DNA of 64,000 nucleotides from Lamellibrachia columna (Eukaryota; Annelida; Polychaeta; Sabellida; Siboglinidae): NCBI GenBank assembly GCA_963662155.1, contig OY759263.1, positions 5,926,890 to 5,990,889 of the forward strand, read 5' to 3'. Shown piece by piece: positions 48,840 to 61,106 of this stretch (position 1 is its first letter; each line of letters starts with the position of its first letter). The notes under the pieces were generated by a model. It saw only the letters and a program-made list of their open reading frames with translations, ran no database searches and was not told where the DNA came from. The position numbers and the translations under genes were made by a program.

Positions 48840-51838
48840 TTTAACAAGATTTGCCATCCAAACCAAAGGCCCAGATGGCAAGTGGACAAGGAAGCCATTG
48901 GCTTATCGAGAGTCCAACAATGTTTAACAAGATTTAACAAGATTTGCCATCCAAGCCAAAGGCCCAGATGGCAAGTGGACAAGGAAGCCATTGGCTTATC
49001 GAGAGTCCAACAATGTTCATCTACTTATAGCCCGCCCTCCTGAGATATGTGTCAACCTTGTTTTTAAACATATTCACGCTGCTAGCAGTTACACAATCTG
49101 TAGACAATTTGTTCCATTCATTTATTGTCCTCTGTGAGAACGAGTGCTTCCTGATGTCCAATCTACATTGATCCTTTACTAATTTTACCTCATGTCCTCT
49201 AGTTCTGCTATCCTTCTTGAGTGAGAAAAACATATTTCTATCAATATTTTCATACCCATTCAATATCTTAAAAACTTCAATCTGATCTCCTCTTAACCTC
49301 CTTGTCTCTAGAGTTGTTAAACCACATTCTTTCAGGCGTTCTTCATAACTAAGGTCTCTCAGTTCTGGAATCATTTTAGTTGCTCTCCTTTGTATGCGTT
49401 CAAGCGTATCTATATCCTTCTTACGATATGGTCTCCATGCTTGTATACAGTATTCTAAATGAGGTCTAACTATTGCTTTATAAAGAGGTATAATTAACTT
49501 TTTTCCCTTGTATGTTATGTTTCTTCTAATCAATCCAAGAATTTGATTACCCTTTGAAGCTGCAATACCACACTGCTCTGAAACTTTCATATCAGCGCTT
49601 ATTGTAACTCCTAAGTCCTTTTCTTTTACAGTAGTACCCAGAACAGTATCTCCCATTTTATAGTTTACATTCAAGTTCCTATGTCCTGTAAGTAGGCATT
49701 TACATTTCCCAAAATTGAACAACATCTGCCATTTCTCAGACCATTTCACTAATCTGTCTAGATCGTTTTGTAAATGTTGTTTATCACCATCAGTATTAAC
49801 CTTTCTAAACAGTTTTGTGTCATCCGCAAATTTCAGTACGTTACTTGTTATACTGTCGTCCAAGTCATTGATATAAATTAAGAATAATATAGGTCCTAAT
49901 ACTGATCCTTGAGGTACCCCACTCAAAACCGATTTCCAATTTGAAACTTCTCCATCTACTACAACTCGTTGTCTTCTGTCAGTCAGCCATTGTTCTATCC
50001 AGTCAGTTATGCTATCCCCGATACCATGGGCTTTTAATTTAAGTAGTAATCTTTGATGTGGCACTTTGTCAAAAGCTTTCTGAAAATCTAAGTAGATAAT
50101 ATCTACTGGCGATCCCACGTCTATCCACTTAGTGATTTCTTCCAAAAAACATAACATATTTGTTAAGCATGACCTCGCTTTAAGGAATCCATGTTGAGAT
50201 GAATTTAATAATTTATGCTTAACGATGAATTCCACCATTATGGTCTTTAATTAACCTTTCTAATAATTTACAAATCACTGACGTTCAAATCACTGGTCTG
50301 TAATTCTCTGACTTATTTCTCGAACCCTTTTTAAATAATGGTATGATGTTTGCTTCTTTCCATTCAAACGGAACAACTCCCTCTTTTAATGACAAGTTGA
50401 ATACTCTTGCAAGTGGTATACTGATTTGTTCTACTGTTTCCATTAGTAATTTTGGAGGAATCCCATCCACTCCCGGTGATTTGTTATCCTTCATTGCCTT
50501 TATTTTCTTAGCTACCAATTCTGGAGTTACAACTAACGGACCTAAATAGTCAGATTTAGCCCCCTGAAATTTAGCATCAGCAACTGGTAATGAACTAATA
50601 TCTTCTTTGGTAAACACTGAACTGAAGTAACCATTTAGGTCTTCCGCCATTAAAAACCCCTGTGATATTATATTTCCAGCACTGTCTTCTAGAGGTCCAA
50701 CCTTGTCTTGTACGTTTTGTTTACTCCTGACATATGCATAAAAACTCTTGCTGTCATTTTTTATGTTACATGCTAGTTTTTGCTCATAGCTTCTTTTAGA
50801 TTGTCTGATTTCAGTTGTAGCAGCATTAAGTGCCTCTTTGTATTTTGCATAGTCTTCGTCCTTTCTGGTACGCCTATAAACCCTCCACATAGTTTGTTTT
50901 AGCATTATTTTTCTAATAGCCTCTTTTGACAAGTGTTTCTTTCTACACCGTTTTCTTTGTTTTTGGAAGGGAACAAATTTATCGATGATACTCTCAATTT
51001 CATATTTTAGAATATTCCAACATTCAATTGCGGTCTTATTCATCAGCATGTTATTCCAATCTAGCTTTGCTAAGTATTTTCTCATATCTTTGTAGTTACC
51101 TTTGTGGAAGTTTCTCTTGTACGTTTTCTTATTTTTACTTTCTGATTTTACATTGATGTCAAAATGTATTTGATTATGGTCACTATTACCCAATGGTTCA
51201 AATATTTTTACATTGTCCACTAATTCTTTTTGTGATGACAAAACTATATCTAATACATTTTCTCCCCTGGTTGGTTCTAGTACGTGCTGAGTAAGAAAGC
51301 TATCCTGGATTAAAAATAGAAATTGTTGGTCCTCAATCCCTGTGCTCTCTAGAGAATTCCATTGTATGTGTCCATGGTTAAAATCTCCCATTATGATACA
51401 TTCCCCTTTACTAACTTCCTTTATAGCGTTTTTTATTTTTGTGTTGTCCTCTTCGTTTATGTTTGGACTTCGGTAAACTAATCCAATAGTTAATTTTGAA
51501 TTTCCTGAAACAATTTTGCACCAAACAGCTTCATCGCAATCTGCTTCCCTTTCTAGTTTTATTTCATAAGCCTGAATAGATTCTTTAACATATAAAATAA
51601 CTCCCCCGCCCCTTCTTCCTATTCGATCTTTCCTAAACATTACATATCCTGTCAGTCCTAATTCAGCATCTGTTATATCTATGTTGGCCCATGATTCAGT
51701 TATACCAATTATGTGAGGGTCAATATCTTCTACCATAATGTTTAATTCGTTTTTCTTATTTACTATGCTCCTTGCATTTAAACATACGCATCTATAACCT
51801 TTTTCAGAGATGTTTTTCGGATGATTTGATATTGGTTT
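48840..51838 (-). mobile_element. CR1-like non-LTR retrotransposon (copy B), endonuclease + RT, two lesions
   Basis: The endonuclease frame (51838-50285, continuous into RT) has CLNARSIVNKKNEL, HIIGITESWANID, MGDFNHGHIQW and NSDHNQIHFD. RT motifs match copy A, including SGVPQGSVLGPILFLIYIND and KFADDTKLF. Two lesions lie close together: a TGA at 50285-50287 just after NYRPV, and one extra T near 50238 shifting the frame, after which the RT stays open to 49021. ORF1 is absent, so the copy is 5'-truncated at about 51838. The 3' UTR segment of about 85 bp is present twice (48840-48924 and 48925-49015), joined by TTAACAAGAT repeats. Near-identity to copy A implies both are recent insertions. Confidence 0.9.
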
Positions 51839-51875
51839 ATCTGTGCTAGTGGCTCAGTTCGAGTGGCAAAACCGG

Positions 51876-52094
51876 TTATTCGCTCATTCTTCTGTAATAA
51901 TTCGACTTGCAGTACTTGTCACACCACGCGAAGAGATCGTGGCACGCTCTCCACCTGGTTGGAGATTTGACCATACAGTCCTCGTATTTTCCTATACGTC
52001 TACTCTAACAACCGATCGACTTTTCCATAGCCACATCTTCACTGGTTCCACGAACAAGCCCCGTCCACGCCAACAATACGGTCAACGCAGCAAC
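51876..52094 (-). pseudogene. Cysteine-rich secreted peptide paralogue, pseudogene
   Basis: Follows an acceptor-like TTTATTGCAG|. It translates as VAALTVLLAWTGLVRG (hydrophobic leader), then EDVAM and a segment with an in-frame TAG directly after SIGC, then YEDCMVKSPTRWRACHDLFA, then WCDKYCKS and a TAA stop. It closely parallels the intact gene at 57.3 kb. The TAG and loss of one Cys of the CC pair (now CM) make it a pseudogene. CR1 copy B is inserted just beyond its 3' end. Confidence 0.8.
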
Positions 52095-52099
52095 CTGCA

Positions 52100-54610
52100 A
52101 TAAAGAAACGAACAACTCTTCACGTTTGGAAGAACTTAGCATTAAGCACATAACTAATTTGATAAATAAACAAACTACATATCTTAGTATCGATATTAAG
52201 CGACCTAGATATACCGCAAGTGCTTGTATATTTTTTCAAGCGCCAAAAACGGAACTATTTGTCACTTTGAGAGGCACGATGGATTGAAAAAAAAAGATAC
52301 TAGAAGGGATAGAGGAAAACAAAGAGGCGAGCTAGGACAACGATGGGAGAAGGACAACACATATATATGTCTTCGGGACGACGACAGCGGTTAGCGGAAT
52401 GACTAGAAAAAGACAGATTTCGCCCAAAAAAAACCGTTTGGGCAGCGACGTCCTGAACAGGATGTGCAAATCGAAGTAGTGCCTACTTCCTGTTTTAACG
52501 TTGACCCGGTCAAGTGGTGTTGACCCGGTCAAGTGACCTCACTTCTACACGAATACAAATAGTTCCTTTCCATATTCTCAATTGAAGTGGAGTCACACGA
52601 TGCAATATTCGATGTTTTACTTATTGTATTGACATTCCCGTATTGACATTCCTGTATTGACATCCCCGTATTGACATTCCTGTATTGTTCGCGGCCTACC
52701 TCGTTACACTGGGGCGCAGCAGTTTGTAAGGTACACAGTCTGATCGTTTTTATAGTAAGATCAAATAGAAGCAACTATATATATTCCAATATCTTGACTG
52801 CCCAGATGAATCACACATTAAAAAATATAACAGGACCCGTGGATAAGGTTGATCGGGACCAGGCGTTCACGGCATCACGTGATGGGAATTTCATTAACAC
52901 ACCGTAACACTACTTTACTTTCCACGTACAACGTGAAGGTGACGTCCGCACCGAGTGGGCAAAGTATATTTTAAGAGGGATCATTAAAACACATTTAGGT
53001 GATCAAGACATTAGAGTGTATATAGTTTGTACTATACAGCAGTAATGCTGGCAAAAATCTAGCTAAATCTATAAATATTGCCACTCCAAATGCGCTGATG
53101 CCGAACGTACCATGCCATCATTCAATACATACAATTTATCAATGGTTTGACAACAAGGGATGAAGTTACCAGAAGATATTACCCGGAAATCGGAAAGGTT
53201 ACCAGTGATATTACTTGGAAATCGGGTCCTCCACAATGACACTGAATATGAAGAAGACATCTGCAACACCACCAAGCTGGTGCAGGGGCGTAAATCACCC
53301 TGTGTCAGGAATAAACAAATGCGTACTGCGTATTCGCGCGCAAGCGCAGTGAACAATATGACCTGGCGTGACCTCACTAATTGTGCTGCCGTGCCAGAAG
53401 TAGTTTTAGTTTCTGTATTCTTATTGTTGGTTTTATTAAATTGTTCATGCAAATAATATAACTGCACATGTTATTATTCACTTTACGTTTATGCTATGTT
53501 ACAACAATAAGACTGTTACACTTAAACGTATTATTAGCGCGTATTATTACTTCTGGCGCGATCCTAGTAGGCGCCTACTCTTGGTACGTGATACTTTCGG
53601 CCCGTACGTGACACCGGTTGGACAGCGCAAGCGGGCAACTCGACCAATCGCGTACGCACACAATAGCATTAATCCCATCCCCCACAGTTTGTACGCAACC
53701 ACTGTTACCCCCCTTCCTTGAATATGTAATCATTATGTAGATGGCCCCTAAAGTATCGCACACAGGCTATCGCAGTTCTGCCGCCATATTTACGGAAAAC
53801 TTCAGTCACGAATTCATACGCATGTTGAGAAAATAATTAAGCCACGGCGCCGGTAAAGTTGACTAACAACCTCACTTTGACGAAACAACCATTAATATAC
53901 CACACGACAACGACGACGACGTTAAAGGGAAACAAAACCCATCGTCAAAAGCCATGGTCAAAAGTATATGAGAGTTACTGAAACATTTACCATTTGTAAC
54001 TACAATCAAGAATATCACGCCAGTGGTTTACTATTAAAACCTTGTTGAACACACAACATCTTAATTTCAGGGGCCGCGTCATGCTGTTAGATAACTCTAC
54101 GTCACGGGTGTCGTGCTGTTAGATAACTCTACGTCACGGCTGTCGTAGTCTGGCAATATTCGTTCACCAAATACTATACTTGCCAATAGCAATAGGATAT
54201 GGCCATGCTGTTTGCGCTTAAGCTGAACTGGTGCAACATATTTTGGCCCTTGTTCACTAAACTTTTCCTGTTATGATTGAGAGTTTGCGTTGCTTTCGTG
54301 TATACCCGCTATTTCAGTCGAAAACACATAACGCGCCACAGCGGAAGTCTAGCTTCGCCGATTTTCTCGAACTGCCAGACGTTTATTGGTCATGCTGATC
54401 AACATGTCAGTCGCCGTGAAAACAACTATTTAACCAGAATCTCACACTTTTAAAACAAATTATGAGAAAACCACAAGCATGATATTCTTGATTATGATTG
54501 CAAATTGTTAGTTTTTATCAACTCATTTTAAAACATGACTTTTGTTTCGCGTCAAAACGTTATTTCGACTTAACATAACCAACTTCGTGGTTTCTGTCAA
54601 CAACGGGGGA
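52100..54610. other. Unassigned spacer
   Basis: Contains small tandem repeats: GTTGACCCGGTCAAGTG twice near 52500, a TATTGACATTCC-type repeat at 52622-52690, and a 35-bp duplication near 54075-54145. Open frames such as 53160-53456 (+) are not recognised. Confidence 0.4.
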
Positions 54611-54614
54611 CGTC

Positions 54615-54850
54615 GGAAAGATCGCTGGCGTCTGGACCAAGAGCGCTACATCGCTGCAGCAGATCCTTCCGATGACGTGTTCACACGACGAAGTACTCGA
54701 TGACGAGTGCCTTGTTTGCACATATTGACGGAATCACGGGTTATCAACAAGTGATCTGACGCGGTTAAACAGAAGCCTACTTGACTTGGAGGTTATAACA
54801 TAAAGCATAAGAAGTTGACGGAAACGTAGCCAAGTTCTTCTGAGAAACAC
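54615..54850. repeat. Diverged block duplicated at 62650-62876
   Basis: Shares ordered words with 62650-62876: AAGAGCGCT...ATCG, CAGCAGAT/CAGCATAT, GACGTGT/TACGTGT, AACAGAAGCCTACTT/AACAGACCTGAAGCCTA, TGACGGAAA and GAGAAACA. Each block lies on the 3' side of one cysteine-rich peptide locus, consistent with a segmental duplication. Confidence 0.6.
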
Positions 54851-54875
54851 CCGCTGTTTAGTCGAGTAGAACATC

Positions 54876-55110
54876 TCGTATATTGCACGGTATTTAATCC
54901 TTGGGACCGTTCAAAGTGTTTTACATTTAACCACCACAGGCAGACGTACATTCCTACGTCATCTCGACTTCTCTGGCAAATATTTAACCATTTTTACTGC
55001 GCGAAGACTATTCGTTCACATGTCCACCTATGTATGCAGCCATATACTCATTTATACAGCGGAGTGAACTGTGGCAACGTGGGTGAACGAAAATACCAAA
55101 GCTTCGAAAC
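54876..55110 (-). mobile_element. Dispersed SINE-like repeat, copy 3
   Basis: Homologous to 36419-36590 over most of its length and extends further with TCATTTATACAGCGGAGTGAAC, comparable with TCATTTTTATAGCTGAGTAAAC at 23.9 kb. This links it to the copy with a tRNA-like head. Confidence 0.6.
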
Positions 55111-55114
55111 GGCA

Positions 55115-57190
55115 GACTTATTCTGCAAGTAAGTTCATGTTACAGTGACATAACAAAATGAAATATATCGACAATTCGGATGTGACTGTTAATTCAACGA
55201 CTATATGTCAGATTATGTTAACACAATGAGTATAACAAAATATATACCAATACGCCAAAAAAAAATGGCGGATATTTATCAGTTTGATTGGAAAACTTTA
55301 TATCTTTGTAGACACAGACATTATCTGTTAAATTTACGATGTGTGTAGACTGCGCGCGCGCGCGTGTGTGTACGTGCGTTCGCGCGTATTTTAACGACGT
55401 AATTACCACACAGCTGAAAACTACGTTGATAGTGCCTAAACGCTTGTATGCTACAAATAAGAACCTATCAAGTGGTATGCTAGTATTAAGACAATGCGTA
55501 TTGCGTCCACTGGTCTACTCCACGTGCAACCATTGGCCTTAGAAAAGGTTACCCACGTGGAAACAAGGAACACATTCGCATTGCACAGCAAATGCTATTA
55601 CCAAATTGACTGACCTGATACAATATGACGCTGTAATGTTGTAAAAGTCACCGACGGGTGACAGAATCTGCACATAATGCAGTTGTACAGAACATCATCT
55701 TTATTGGTCGTCCTTGGACGGAATGGAAACAACTGTAGCAATTACGTGTTCCCTCCACACGTTCCCGGCCCAGCTGCACCTCTGCGAGGTTACATAACAC
55801 CAGCTTGGAGAACGATCGATTGGTTTGCAACCACAATATTGATAAATCAAATAATGAGCACTATTACATAATATATCTATCTACACATTTTACGTACCAA
55901 TTATGCGGGAAAATTTGCAAAATATACGGGTAGTAATATAATATTACATAATACACCAGGTCGGACGGGGATATATATGCTGAAACTATTGCATAGCAAC
56001 GGTGGAACGCTCATCCGGGAAAGCATCCAATACACGAAGATATGGTAGCCACTCTTAGATCAACGTGTACGTGTACTGTAGAATTGTTCACAACATCGGA
56101 CATTTCAGTAGTTATGGCAAACACACTTCGTAGTTGACCAGAAATAATAAACCCACATTCAATATTCAAAACGTTCTTGCTAGTCATTCCTCGTCTATAA
56201 AACATGAGTTAATGTGACTATGTTCTGTTTCCTTTAGTAGGGGAGAGTTGTCGGGATTGGGACTCCTAACGATAAACTTAAATATAGAAGCAAAAACAAA
56301 TGAAATTGATGAAACAATACTCTAACATAGAGTTTATACTTTATTGATGTAAACAATACTCTAACATAGAGTTTATACTTTATTGATGTAAACAATACTC
56401 TAACATAGAGTTTATACTTTATTGATGTAAACAATACTCTAACATAGAGTTTATACTTTATTTTCAACAACAAGCTATTAATCACAAGAAAATCATCCCC
56501 ACATATGTTGGGATCCTATACTTTTGATGGACACACATTTTCGCCTGTAAGTATACATGTGATACATGATCGCGGCCTGATTATTATGTCGGGAACACAG
56601 AAAATCTACTTTCGGTAATGAATATTTAAAAAGTACTGCTATTTCGTTGAAACTTACAGTGTCATCCGAAATGCCACTGATGAATGACATAATCGATAGA
56701 GGATGCCACTAGATACAGTAATATGGAATATACAGCACTGGTCCGATCGAGAAACTGGTCCAATCCCGGCAACTCTCCCCACTGAATGGCTATTACAGTT
56801 CAGAAACCTGTTTACCAAATTTGAACAGTTCTCAGTTTTGAAGAATAAGTGTCAATAACACGAAACAAAATACCTCGATACAGAACTGGCGACCTTTTCT
56901 GAACGAAACATTTTATAAAACCGACTAGTGATATCACCATTTTGTTTTTGGTCTGATGACGAAACATGCTTACAGAGAAAGCCGAACATATTTATTGCTA
57001 CGTTGGCAATTGCCGGTCAATTTGTTCGGTGATCTAATCGTAAGATTGGTTCTAGTATTCATCTTGTCAGCAGATTTTACGCGTTTGCATCACAAAATAA
57101 GAGATAAACATGGTTTGAAATGTATTTCTTAGTCTATACATATAATTGATTTTAATATTTCAACAATACACTTTGATAACAATCATTGAT
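55115..57190. other. Unassigned spacer
   Basis: No gene is supported. It includes a CGCG/TGTG microsatellite at about 55350-55390 and the 39-bp array listed separately. Confidence 0.4.
56312..56462. repeat. 39-bp minisatellite, 4 copies
   Basis: Units of AAACAATACTCTAACATAGA plus GTTTATACTTTATTGATGT. Copies are nearly perfect and the last is partial. Confidence 0.93.
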
Positions 57191-57313
57191 ATTATTCTGT
57201 CTTTGTCCAAGTTGACGTTTCCCTCAGCACGTATGCTAGTTGACCTGATGTTAAATCGTCATAGCAGAAATCCAGATGACACCACAGGGTGAAACTCGAG
57301 AGGAGGAAACAGT

Positions 57314-57553
57314 TTATCCGCCCGTTCTTTTATTAAACTTCAACTTGCAATAATTGTCACACCACACGAAGAGGTCGTGGCACACTCTCCACTTAAGCGG
57401 AGATTTGGTGCAACAATCCTCGTATGTTTGTATGCATCTACCCTGACAAGCAACCAACATATCCATAGCCAAATCTTCTCCGATTCCACGAACAAGCCCC
57501 GCCCACGCCAACAGTACAGTCAATGCGGCAACCTGTAATCGAAAATCGAACAT
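57314..57553 (-). CDS. Small secreted cysteine-rich peptide, intact paralogue
   Basis: Encodes 79 residues. An N-terminal hydrophobic segment (VAALTVLLAWAGLVRG) is a good signal peptide. The mature part has seven cysteines in the order C-x3-C-x6-CC-x9-C-x6-C-x3-C, with tryptophans in LKWRVC and FVWCDNYC. Two Cx3C pairs flank a central CC, which would suit two disulfide-linked helices. The odd Cys count leaves one free or intermolecular. The TTTTCGATTACAG sequence just before GTTGCCGC is a plausible acceptor that lines up with the acceptor of the pseudogene copy. The real start may therefore lie in an upstream exon rather than at ATG 57553, which would remove the first seven residues (MFDFRLQ). 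I recognise no named family; a secreted effector, hormone-like or defence peptide are all possible. Confidence 0.7.
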   Translation of the reverse strand: MFDFRLQVAALTVLLAWAGLVRGIGEDLAMDMLVACQGRCIQTYEDCCTKSPLKWRVCHDLFVWCDNYCKLKFNKRTGG

Positions 57554-57559
57554 TAATTA

Positions 57560-58285
57560 TTTTCTTTACGCTTGGAATCGAACTTCAAATTAAGTAAGAC
57601 GCCCACCCATATTTCAAATATCATACTATCTTGCAGTATATCTCTGGTGGATGGATGTTATGCGGCTACCTAGGGCCTATTCTGCCCACAAGCACGTGCA
57701 AACGAAATAAACGGTTAATACGAATTCTACATTTTTAGTTTTCCTGCATGGCTGAAGTAAAATTATACATTTGTAATGTTGTACTGAAACACATATCACG
57801 CATACCGTCCTGCAACTGGTTTATGTTCATCACTAGCGTGTGCAGTTCCATTTATTGCTACAAAATATAGGCGCTAATTAGTATTAACGCCAGAATTGAG
57901 ATATGCGAACGTCATGCCTATTGGGACAAGACGCCCAATTAGAATGCGGGGCAAGACATGACTTGGTCAATTTATGCTCGTGATTAGGTAGTGGAAAATA
58001 CTTTTACTTTGATAAAAGCTACGTGTTATAAATGTACGATATATTATTTAGTATGGATGGCACGTGACAATTCAATTACCCTGTGTTATTTAATAAAACA
58101 ATGCATATTACGTTATCGTCGTTTATCAACGTGCCGTACCGTTGAAACTTGCCGTACCGTTGAAACTAGTAAACTACATCCATTTAAGTTCTTAATGTTT
58201 CCTATTAAGCGGGAATTCATGGCACATAAATTGAACTCGTTAATCGCGAGTTAGTAAAAGGGAAGGAGAAGGTAAGTCACTGGAG
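57560..58285. other. Unassigned spacer
   Basis: No gene is supported. A 17-bp direct repeat (TGCCGTACCGTTGAAAC) occurs twice at about 58131-58166. The end of this stretch runs into the 74-bp minisatellite. Confidence 0.4.
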
Positions 58286-58289
58286 GCCA

Positions 58290-59195
58290 GACGAGGAACA
58301 TATAACGCAGCCAAGGACGCAGGGAAGAAGCCAAAGAGAACACACGTCAGCACCAGCAGCGAGGAGGAAGAACATATAACGCAGCCAAGGGCGCAGGGAA
58401 GAAGCCAAAGAGAACACACGTCAGCACCAGCAGCGAGGAGGAAGAACATATAACGCAGCCAAGGACGCAGGGAAGAAGCCAAAGAGAACACACGTCAGCA
58501 CCAGCAGCGAGGAGGAAGAACATATAACGCAGCCAAGAACGCAGGGAAGAAGCCAAAGAGAACACACGTCAGCACCAGCAGCGAGGAGGAAGAACATATA
58601 ACGCAGCCAAGAACGCAGGGAAGAAGCCAAAGAGAACACACGTCAGCACCAGCAGCGAGGAGGAAGAACATAATAACGCAGCCAAGGACGCAGGGAAGAA
58701 GCCAAAGAGAACACACGTCAGCACCAGCAGCGAGGAGGAAGAACATATAACGCAGCCAAGGACGCAGGGAAGAAGCCAAAGAGAACACACGTCAGCACCA
58801 GCAGCGAGGAGGAAGAACATAATAACGCAGCCAAGGACGCAGGGAAGAAGCCAAAGAGAACACACGTCAGCACCAGCAGCGAGGAGGAAGAACATATAAC
58901 GCAGCCAAGGACGCAGGGAAGAAGCCAAAGAGAACACACGTCAGCACCAGCAGCGAGGAGGAAGAACATAATAACGCAGCCAAGGACGCAGGGAAGAAGC
59001 CAAAGAGAACACACGTCAGCACCAGCAGCGAGGAGGAAGAACATAATAACGCAGCCAAGGACGCAGGGAAGAAGCCAAAGAGAACACATGTCAGAACCAG
59101 CAGCGAGGAGGAAGAACTTATATACCGTAGCCAATGACGTAGGGAAGAAGCCAAAGAGAATATACGTCAGTACCAGCAGCGAGGAGGAAGAACTG
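58290..59195. repeat. 74/75-bp minisatellite derived from transposase-like coding sequence, about 12 copies
   Basis: Units alternate between 74 and 75 bp (CATATAACG against CATAATAACG). On the + strand each unit can read KKPKRTHVSTSSEEEE, a basic then acidic linker. The same linker stands directly before the zinc-knuckle segment at 59200. The array therefore looks like expansion of a coding segment from a transposase-type gene. Frame changes between units prevent a continuous protein. Confidence 0.85.
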
Positions 59196-60891
59196 CCGTG
59201 TGTCATATGTGGCGAACCAATCGTGAACTGTAGACCCCGGGAGATGTGGGTGCAGTGTCAGTGGTACAGTGACTACAGTGTCAGTGGTACAATGACTACA
59301 GTGTCAGTGGTACAGTGACTACAGTGTCAGTGGTACAATGACTACAGTGTCAGTGGTACAGCGACTACAGTGTCAGTGGTACAGTGACTACAGTGTCAGT
59401 GGTACAGTGACTACAGTGTCAGTGGCACAATGACTACAGTGTCAGTGGCACAATGACTACAGTGTTAGTGGCACAATGACTACAGTGTCAGTTGCACAAT
59501 GACTACAGTGTCAGTTGTACAGTGACTACAGTTTCTGTGGTACAATGACTACAGTGTCAGTGGTACAATGACTACAGTATCAGTGGTACAATGACTACAG
59601 TGTCAGTGGTACAATGACTACAGTGTCAGTGGTACAATGACTACAGTGTCAGCGGCACAATAGCTACAGTGTTAGTGGCACAATGACTACAGTGTCAGTT
59701 GCACAATGACTACAGTGTCAGTTGTACAGTGACTACAGTGTCAGTTGCACAATAACTACAGTTTCTGTGGTACAATGACTACAGTGTCAGTGGTACAATG
59801 ACTACAGTATCAGTGGTACAATGACTACAGTGTCAGTGGTACAATGACTACAGTGTCAGTGGTACAATGACTACAGTGTCAGTGGTACAATGACTACAGT
59901 GTCAGTGGTACAATGACTACAGTGTCAGTGGTACAGTGACGAAGGTGTCAGTGGTACAATGACTACAGTGTCAGTGGTACAATGACTACAGTGTCAGTTT
60001 TACAGTGACTACTGTGTCAGTGGTACAATGACTACAGTGTCTGTGGTACAATGACTAAGGTGTCAGTGGTACAATGACTACAGTGTCAGTTGTACAGTGA
60101 CTACTGTGTCAGTGGTACAATGACTACAGTGTCAGTGGCACAATGACTACAGTGTCAGCGGCACAATAGCTACAGTGTCAGTGGCACAATGACTACAGTG
60201 TCAGTTGCACAATGACTACAGTGTCAGTTGTACAGTGACTACATTGTCAGTTACACAATAACTACAGTTTCTGTGGTACAGTGACTACAGTGTCAGTGGT
60301 ACAATGACTACAGTGTCAGTGGTACAATGACTACAGTGTCAGTGGTACAATGACTACAGTGTCAGTGGTACAATGACTACAGTGACAGTGGTACAATGAC
60401 TACAGTGTCAGTGGTACAATGACTAAAGTGTCAGTGGTACAATGACTACATTGTCAGTGGTACAATGAGTACAGTGTCAGTGGTACAATGAGTACAGTGT
60501 CAGTGGTACAATGAGTACAGTGTCAGTGGTACAATGACTACAGTGTCAGTGGTACAATGACTACAGTGTCAGTGGTACAATGACTAAAGTGTCAGTGGTA
60601 CAATGACTACATTGTCAGTGGTACAATGAGTACAGTGTCAGTGGTACAATGAGTACAGTGTCAGTGGTACAATGAGTACAGTGTCAGTTGTACAGTGACT
60701 ACTGTGTCAGTGGTACAATGACTACAGTTTTAGTTGTACAGCGACTACAGTGTCGGTTGCACAATGACTACAGTGTTAGTTGTACAGTGACGACAGTGTC
60801 GGTTGCACAATGACTACAGTGTCATTTGTTCAATGACACACGCCAGGAGTGCGTTGTTTTATCTGCACTAACAATGACTCCGAGAGTTACT
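59138..60891 (+). pseudogene. Zinc-knuckle C-terminus of a pogo/Tigger-like transposase, split by a minisatellite
   Basis: From about 59138 the + frame reads KKPKRIYVSTSSEEEELPC, then VICGEPIVNCRPREMWVQCQ. The layout CxxCGExxxxxRPxExWxQC is that of a PHD-like zinc knuckle found at the C-terminus of some DDE (pogo/Tigger-type) transposases. After WVQC the expected 'xxCxxWxHxxC' half is replaced by the 23-bp array. Beyond the array, HTPGVRCFICTNNDSESY and a stop (60846-60891) look like the end of the finger. No transposase DDE core was found in the adjacent sequence. Homology is inferred from the motif, not from a search. Confidence 0.5.
59265..60825. repeat. 23-bp minisatellite, about 68 copies (1.56 kb)
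   Basis: Units of GTCAGTGGTACAATGACTAC plus AGT, with recurring variants (ACAGTGAC, GGCACAAT, GTTGCACA, TGAGTACA). Variant blocks recur in the same order, for example around 59400-59530, 59640-59770 and 60130-60260, which implies higher-order duplication of several units at a time. Confidence 0.95.
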
Positions 60892-60894
60892 AAA

Positions 60895-61106
60895 TGATGT
60901 GTGTTTGTTGCTTGTTTGGATACAATTAAATATAATGCATGTTTTTACATCGAGCAATTGTTTGCCTCATTTCAATATGCGTATTTCATACAATTGAGAA
61001 AGGGTTACTGTTAAGGGGGCACGAGGCAAGATATTTAATTAACACATAATGTTAATGCTGCCAATCGTCACTAAATAGTGGGGCCTAATTGATAACACAT
61101 GGGGTA
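60895..61106. other. Unassigned spacer
   Basis: Single-copy-looking AT-rich sequence. Confidence 0.4.

Noticed and set aside
53160..53456. 98-residue + strand ORF with a hydrophobic C-terminus
   Set aside because: No homology is recognised, there are no splice or promoter cues, and an overlapping antisense ORF is equally long.
58240..59206. Long - strand ORFs with hydrophobic repeats resembling membrane segments
   Set aside because: They are the antisense of the 74/75-bp minisatellite, whose + strand reads as a lysine/glutamate linker. The hydrophobicity is a by-product.
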